Below are positions 60,146 to 64,000 of a stretch of DNA of 64,000 nt, one piece after another (position 1 is the first letter of the stretch; every line of letters starts with the position of its first letter). The translations under genes were made by a program, and so were the position numbers. A model generated the notes under the pieces. It was given only the letters and a program-made list of their open reading frames with translations, searched no databases and was not told the origin of the DNA. The stretch is from NCBI RefSeq assembly GCF_040907265.1, contig NZ_JBFOHP010000002.1:1364001-1428000 (forward strand), written 5' to 3'. The DNA is from Streptomyces sclerotialus. GTDB taxonomy: Bacteria; Actinomycetota; Actinomycetes; Streptomycetales; Streptomycetaceae.

Positions 60146-60574
60146 TCACCTCGCCGGCGGGTCGTCCTTCGTGTCCGCACGGTCCTGCACGCGGGTGCGG
60201 TCCGGAATGCGTTCCTGAGCGCGCGCCGTGTCCTGCGTGCCCGTCCGGGCGGAGCGGCGCCGCAGGTGCAGATGGGGTGCGTGCGGCAGGTGCGCGCGCT
60301 CATGGCGTTCGGGACGCGGCTGCGGTGCGGTGCCCGCCGCCAGGGCCCGATCGGCCAGCCCCACCGGCACCGCGTGCACCCGCCCGCTCTCGCAGTGCGG
60401 GCAGACGGGCGCGGTGAGCGGGGAGCGCACCGTGCGCCCTTCGATGCGGTACGTCTGGGAGCGGCGGCCGTCGGCATCGGCGACGATCACGATCTCGTAG
60501 GTCTGTTTCCAGGCGTGACCGCATCCGGTGCAGCTGAATGCGTAGGTCTGCCGCAGGTCACCGGGTTCGGTCAT
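60146..60574 (-). CDS. Zinc-ribbon hypothetical protein
   Basis: 142 residues. The N-terminal half has two CxxC pairs (CTGCGHAWKQ near residue 15, CPHCES near 58) that would bind one zinc. The C-terminal half is an Arg/His-rich, low-complexity tail (HERAHLPHAPHLHLRRRSAR). Start is ATG at 60572-60574 (MTEPGDLRQTYAFSCTGCGH). It resembles small nucleic-acid- or protein-binding zinc ribbons. Function unknown; conserved in Streptomyces as far as I recall. Confidence 0.7.
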   Translation of the reverse strand: MTEPGDLRQTYAFSCTGCGHAWKQTYEIVIVADADGRRSQTYRIEGRTVRSPLTAPVCPHCESGRVHAVPVGLADRALAAGTAPQPRPERHERAHLPHAPHLHLRRRSARTGTQDTARAQERIPDRTRVQDRADTKDDPPAR

Positions 60575-60766
60575 GGCTCGCTCCCTTGTGACCGACACGC
60601 CGCGTCCGGCGATGCCGCTCCAGGCAGCCATCATCACGCGCCCCGAGGCGTCCCGCAACGCTCGCGGCAGCCCCTCGGAGGCGCACGGCGACCGTGCCCC
60701 GCGCCGCCGCCGTACGCCGTGGTGCGCCTGGCGGCACACCCGGCGGACCGGGGCGGCACGCCCGGC

Positions 60767-61219
60767 TCAGCACATCTTGTAGTCGTACCGGGGGGAGTTG
60801 TACGAGCAGGTGTCCTGGACGCGGCCGGTGGACGTGCGCAGCGTCGCGGTGTCCTTGTCGTTGTTCCAGACGTACGCGGCCCGGCCCTGATAGCGGGTCG
60901 ACTGGGTGTTGCCGCCCCTGCCGGTGCGCACGGTCACGGTCTTGCCGGAGCCGAGCGTGTACGTGCCGAAGGTGTACTTGTGCCGCGAGGCGTCCACCAG
61001 CGTCCAGCCCTTCAGGCTGACGCTCCTGCCGGTGCTGTTCCGTATCTGCACGTACTCGGCGTTCAGGCTGGAATTGGAGCGGGTGTCCTTGCCCGGGCTG
61101 TCGTAGTAGATCTTGTACAGGTGGACCGAGCCGGCCGCCTGGGCCTGTGCGGGCAGCGCAAGGATCCCGGCACACGCGGTGGCGGTCACTGCGGCGGCGA
61201 GCGTACGTATACGAAGCAA
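60767..61219 (-). CDS. Secreted lamin-tail domain (LTD) protein
   Basis: 150 residues with a signal peptide (LRIRTLAAAVTATACAGILA, then LPAQAQAA). The mature part is an Ig-like lamin-tail domain: NAEYVQIRNSTGRSVSLKGW, TLVDASRHKYTFGTYTLGSG, VTVRTGRGGNTQSTRYQG. It ends with two Cys (DTCSYN...KMC) that may form a disulfide. These domains occur in Streptomyces extracellular proteins, sometimes with nucleases; no function is proven. Divergent from the SRPBCC gene. Confidence 0.85.
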   Translation of the reverse strand: MLRIRTLAAAVTATACAGILALPAQAQAAGSVHLYKIYYDSPGKDTRSNSSLNAEYVQIRNSTGRSVSLKGWTLVDASRHKYTFGTYTLGSGKTVTVRTGRGGNTQSTRYQGRAAYVWNNDKDTATLRTSTGRVQDTCSYNSPRYDYKMC

Positions 61220-61385
61220 CGCGCATCCTCAAGATGTCGGGCCGAACCCCGGCAGGATTCGGCAGACACTCAGGTTATCGAACACCTCGAACAGCAAAAG
61301 GTTTTTCTGTGAAATCTGTGAAGATCGAGAAGCCGACGGGTCCGGCAAGTACCGTCTCCCCGACCGGAGGAGACGAGGAGAGACG

Positions 61386-61910
61386 ATGCGTTATGCCGAC
61401 GGCCCGGCGGCCCGGTGCGAGATACGGATCGCGGCGGCCGCGCCACGGATCTGGGAGCTGGTCAGCGACATCGGCCTGCCCGCCCGGCTGAGCCCCGAAC
61501 TGCAGCGGGTGGAATGGCTCGACGGTGCCACCGCGCCCGCGGTGGGCGCTCGCTTCGCCGGGCACAACCGCCACCCGAAGATCGGTGAGTGGCGGACCGT
61601 CTCGCAGATCGTCACGGCGGACGCCGGGCACGAGTTCGGCTGGGCCGTCCTCGACACCGCCGGCCGCTTCGGCGCACCGGTGACGGACCCCGCGCACGCC
61701 CTGGCGACCTGGCGCTTCACACTGGACTCCGCACCCGAGGGCGTCCGGCTGCGGCACTCCGTACGCATCGGCCCCGGTGCCTCCGGGCTCAGCGCGGTCA
61801 TCGCCCGGATGCCCGACCGCGAGGAGCAGCTGATCGAGGCCCGGCTCGCGGAGCTGCGTACGGGGATGACCGCGACGCTGGAGGGCATCAAGGCGCTCGC
61901 GGAGGCATGA
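61386..61910 (+). CDS. SRPBCC (polyketide cyclase/START-like) family protein
   Basis: 174-residue helix-grip protein that binds a hydrophobic ligand. Start MRYADGPAARCEIRIAAAAP after a strong GGAGGAGACGAGGAG ribosome region. Typical pattern: RIWELVSDIGLPARLSPELQ (cavity helix and strand) and ATWRFTLDSAPEGVRLRHSV, ending in a long helix. Not evidently a cyclase of a pathway here; often annotated SRPBCC or polyketide cyclase/dehydratase. It is divergent from the LTD gene. Confidence 0.83.
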   Translation: MRYADGPAARCEIRIAAAAPRIWELVSDIGLPARLSPELQRVEWLDGATAPAVGARFAGHNRHPKIGEWRTVSQIVTADAGHEFGWAVLDTAGRFGAPVTDPAHALATWRFTLDSAPEGVRLRHSVRIGPGASGLSAVIARMPDREEQLIEARLAELRTGMTATLEGIKALAEA

Positions 61911-62082
61911 CGAGCACGCGGCGTCACGACGAGGGCCTGCACGGCCCGCCGAGTACGCGGCCGCACGCCCGGCATGTGTGCGCTATCCAGGTATTTGCTC
62001 CGGTTTGCACCGAAAACCACCGGGTACTCGATGATCGCTCCGGCAGCAGGCCGGAACGGACCGGCGAGACCGGGAGGCGCAG

Positions 62083-62268
62083 ATGCGCGACACAGACCCG
62101 ATGAACGAGCCGACGCCCTCCCAGGCGGAGGGCGAGCGCCGAGGCCCGGAGAACACCCGTGGGCGGCAGGACGGCCCCGAGCGCGGCCGCGAGGCACCCC
62201 GCACCACGCCGTCGCAGGCGGAGGGCGAGGACGAGAGCCGGGACGCGGAGCGGCACCGCGACCGGTGA
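62083..62268 (+). CDS. Small disordered protein with duplicated TPSQAEGE motif
   Basis: 61 residues, highly charged and probably unfolded: MRDTDPMNEPTPSQAEGERR ... TTPSQAEGEDESRDAERHRD. The motif TPSQAEGE occurs twice, about 30 residues apart. GGGAGG lies a few bases before the ATG, supporting translation. I recall small TPSQAEGD/E-type proteins in Streptomyces, but no function is known to me. It is followed by a hairpin terminator. Confidence 0.7.
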   Translation: MRDTDPMNEPTPSQAEGERRGPENTRGRQDGPERGREAPRTTPSQAEGEDESRDAERHRDR

Positions 62269-62287
62269 GCCCGCCGTCCGGGCGGGC
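62269..62287 (+). terminator. Hairpin terminator after the small gene
   Basis: 7-bp stem GCCCGCC (62269-62275) / GGCGGGC (62281-62287) with a 5-nt loop, starting one base after the stop codon. Confidence 0.6.
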
Positions 62288-62659
62288 GGGACGAGGCAGT
62301 TGCGCCCTCCCGTGGCCCGGACACCCTGAGCATCGCAAGGGCGCTCCCGGCCAGGCCCGCCGCTCCCCCAGGAGCCCCGGGCACGTGCCGAGGATCAGCC
62401 GAGCGCCCCCTTGCCGAGCCGCCCGTCAGCAGTCACGGGCGAGCACCTTTTCACCGACGCCCCCACGGGGCGTGCCGCGACACCCCGACGGGCCCATGTC
62501 GCGTCAGCATTCCGTCAGAAGCGGCCCGTTCACCGTCAGCGTCCCGTCATGGACCCACGGGCCGCCCGCTGCCCCGGGCATACCGTCGGCAGCGGTCCCG
62601 GCCCGCCCTCACCGCGCCGGGACCGCTGCCTTCAGACCCGCACCACCTGGGAGAACGCC
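62288..62659. other. Intergenic region with 11-bp spaced GTCAG repeats
   Basis: 372 bp without a supported gene. Between 62503 and 62549 there are GTCAG-type units spaced 11 bp apart (62503, 62514, then 62534, 62545), including GTTCACCGTCA (62528-62538) and GCGTCCCGTCA (62539-62549). The 11-bp spacing and GTTCACC core recall PhoP (PHO box) direct repeats, but the match is incomplete. The promoter of the next operon should be here. Confidence 0.35.
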
Positions 62660-63100
62660 ATGGCGGACACCTTGCTGACCGAAGACCCGGAACCTCTCGA
62701 ACACCCGGCCGGACCGCTCTACGTGCCGGTCCGGCCGGGTCCCATGGGTTACGCGGCCCGCCTGTGCCGTACACCCCTCGGCTGCCGCACGGCCGTCGGC
62801 TTCACGACGGAGCAACGGCTGGTGTCGGCGCTCGGCCCCGGAGTGCCGTGGATCCGGCTCGCCGAGCCGGCGCTGCGCGCCCTCGTGGCCCCGCTGGGCG
62901 TCACCCGCGTCACCGTCGACGCCCGCTTCGCCGCCCCGAACCCCCGTGCCACGCCTCATCACTCCCCCGCACCTGAACACGCCGTCACGCCCGCCGCTTC
63001 GCCGGCCCTCGGCGGTTCCCCCTCCCCGGGCGCCGCGCCCGTACCGAAGCGCGCCACCGCACCGGCGGCGCCCTACCTCCTCCGGGGGCGCGCCGCATGA
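62660..63100 (+). CDS. Small hypothetical protein coupled to a decarboxylase-like gene
   Basis: 146 residues. The N-terminal 100 are ordered: LYVPVRPGPMGYAARLCRTP, then RTAVGFTTEQRLVSALGPGV and PWIRLAEPALRALVAPLGVT. The C-terminal third is Ala/Pro-rich and disordered. I recall similar small Streptomyces proteins (sometimes called SAV_915 family) next to diaminopimelate-decarboxylase-like genes, but the name is uncertain. Its stop overlaps the next start by 4 bp (ATGA at 63097-63100), so the two are co-translated. Function unknown. Confidence 0.72.
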   Translation: MADTLLTEDPEPLEHPAGPLYVPVRPGPMGYAARLCRTPLGCRTAVGFTTEQRLVSALGPGVPWIRLAEPALRALVAPLGVTRVTVDARFAAPNPRATPHHSPAPEHAVTPAASPALGGSPSPGAAPVPKRATAPAAPYLLRGRAA

Positions 63101-64000
63101 CCACCGTCGACCTGCCGTCCACCACGGTCACCGCGACCGCCCCCACCAGGTCGGCCGCGCTGTCCGTCTGGCCTTCCTCCACCGTCCCGCTGCCCTCCGG
63201 TGACCTGGCGGTGGGCGGGGTGCCGCTCTCCGAGGCCGCCGAGCGCTTCGGTACGCCCGTCTACCTGCTCGACGAGGGCGAGGTGCGGGCCCGCTGCCGT
63301 ACGTATGCGCAGGCCTTCCCCGACGCCGACATCCGGTACGCGGCCAAGGCCTTCCTGTGCCGGGCCATGGCCCGCTGGGTGGCCGAGGAAGGGCTCGGCC
63401 TGGACGTCTGCTCGGCGGGCGAGCTGGAGCTCGCGGCCGCGGCGGGCGTACCGCCCGAGCGCGTCGTGCTGCACGGCAACGCCAAGAGCCCGCACGACCT
63501 GGAGGCCGCGCTACGGCTCGGCGTGGGCCGCATCGTCATCGACAGCCCGTCGGAGATCGCCCGCCTCGCGGCCGCCGCCGGCAGCGCACGGACCCGCCTG
63601 AAGGTCATGGTCCGGGTGGTGCCCGGCATCACCGCCGGCGCGCACGAGAAGATCCGCACCGGTACCGCCGACCAGAAGTTCGGCCTGTCGGTCGCGGACG
63701 GCAGCGCGCAGCACGCCATCGCCCGGGTGCTCGCCCAGCCGGATCTCGAACTGGCCGGCCTGCACTGCCACTTGGGCTCGCAGATCACCAGCAGCAAGCC
63801 CTATCTGGCGGCGGTGCGCCGGATGGTGGGGCTGATGGCCCGTATCCGGGGCACCCACGGCGTGGTGCCGCCCGAGCTGGACCTCGGGGGCGGGCACGGC
63901 ATCGCCTACCGGCCGGGCGAGCCCGCACTGGACGTTCCCGCGCTCGCCAGGAAGGTACGCGCGGCCCTGATCGAGAGCTGTGCGGCGGCCGGCCTCACCG
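63097..64000 (+). CDS. Diaminopimelate-decarboxylase-like PLP enzyme (3' end beyond window)
   Basis: First 301 residues of a fold-type III PLP decarboxylase. PLP lysine in DIRYAAKAFLCRAMARWVAE (Lys84), then VCSAGELELAAAAGVPPERV, GLHCHLGSQITSSKPYLAA and the phosphate-binding GGGHGIAYRPGEP. These are the LysA signatures. A gene with a long extra N-terminus (about 30 residues) next to a small co-translated protein suggests a paralogue of the main lysA rather than the housekeeping copy, so the substrate (meso-diaminopimelate or another amino acid) is open. The C-terminal barrel, with the substrate-binding Cys/Asp motif, lies outside the window. Confidence 0.85.
   Translation, partial: MTTVDLPSTTVTATAPTRSAALSVWPSSTVPLPSGDLAVGGVPLSEAAERFGTPVYLLDEGEVRARCRTYAQAFPDADIRYAAKAFLCRAMARWVAEEGLGLDVCSAGELELAAAAGVPPERVVLHGNAKSPHDLEAALRLGVGRIVIDSPSEIARLAAAAGSARTRLKVMVRVVPGITAGAHEKIRTGTADQKFGLSVADGSAQHAIARVLAQPDLELAGLHCHLGSQITSSKPYLAAVRRMVGLMARIRGTHGVVPPELDLGGGHGIAYRPGEPALDVPALARKVRAALIESCAAAGLT

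Overview
This is a high-GC actinomycete chromosome segment, almost certainly Streptomyces. The reasons are the strong G/C bias at third codon positions, frequent GTG starts, ATGA/GTGA start-stop overlaps, and typical families (DUF397, an NsdA-like regulator, a SpoIIE-type phosphatase, a lamin-tail secreted protein, a LuxR/AAA regulator beside a terpene synthase). It reads as an accessory or catabolic part of the chromosome: many small operons, each with its own regulator, and several decaying genes. I see no rRNA, tRNA, CRISPR array, transposase or phage gene.

Region 1 (1-11.3 kb) is a pyroglutamate (5-oxoproline) island. It holds pyroglutamyl peptidase (partial), the DUF979/DUF969 pair annotated in this family as a 5-oxoproline transporter, a GntR regulator, pxpABC, then an FAD amine oxidase with an XRE-cupin regulator, and a full-length fused hydantoinase/5-oxoprolinase. 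Two non-homologous ATP-dependent 5-oxoprolinases therefore sit about 2 kb apart. The two promoters flanking gntR share a 30-bp promoter/operator element (23/30 identical) that contains the FadR-type consensus.

Region 2 (11.3-25.2 kb) has two GT4 glycosyltransferases, the psuG-psuK pseudouridine pair, an array of about four 175-bp tandem repeats downstream of a HEAT-like gene, a PAS/SpoIIE phosphatase, an NsdA-like regulator divergent from an APH-type kinase, and a secreted amidase.

Region 3 (25.2-35.1 kb) is an alpha-glucoside uptake and hydrolysis operon: binding protein, two permeases, GH13 and an aldo-keto reductase. A divergent LacI repressor and a GH95 fucosidase follow. Three copies of one 12-bp palindrome lie in the divergent promoter region.

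Region 4 (35.1-41 kb) has a large LuxR/AAA regulator divergent from a terpene synthase that is tightly followed by a leucine-rich-repeat protein. Region 5 (41-47 kb) has a decayed acyl-CoA ligase, then a DeoR-controlled kinase/PdxA-like dehydrogenase/MFS operon of the four-carbon acid-sugar type, with a strong inverted-repeat operator.

Region 6 (47-64 kb) is mixed: a secreted chorismate mutase, an alpha/beta hydrolase, phenylacetate-CoA ligase, a VOC protein, one intact and one broken acyl-CoA ligase, an HAD protein with an unusual motif, a carotenoid-desaturase-like flavoprotein, a Ser/Thr kinase with nine TPR units, gene remnants, a ChaA antiporter, small secreted or disordered proteins, and a diaminopimelate-decarboxylase-like enzyme cut off by the window end. 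All homology statements come from reading the translated sequence and from knowledge of the families. No database search was run.
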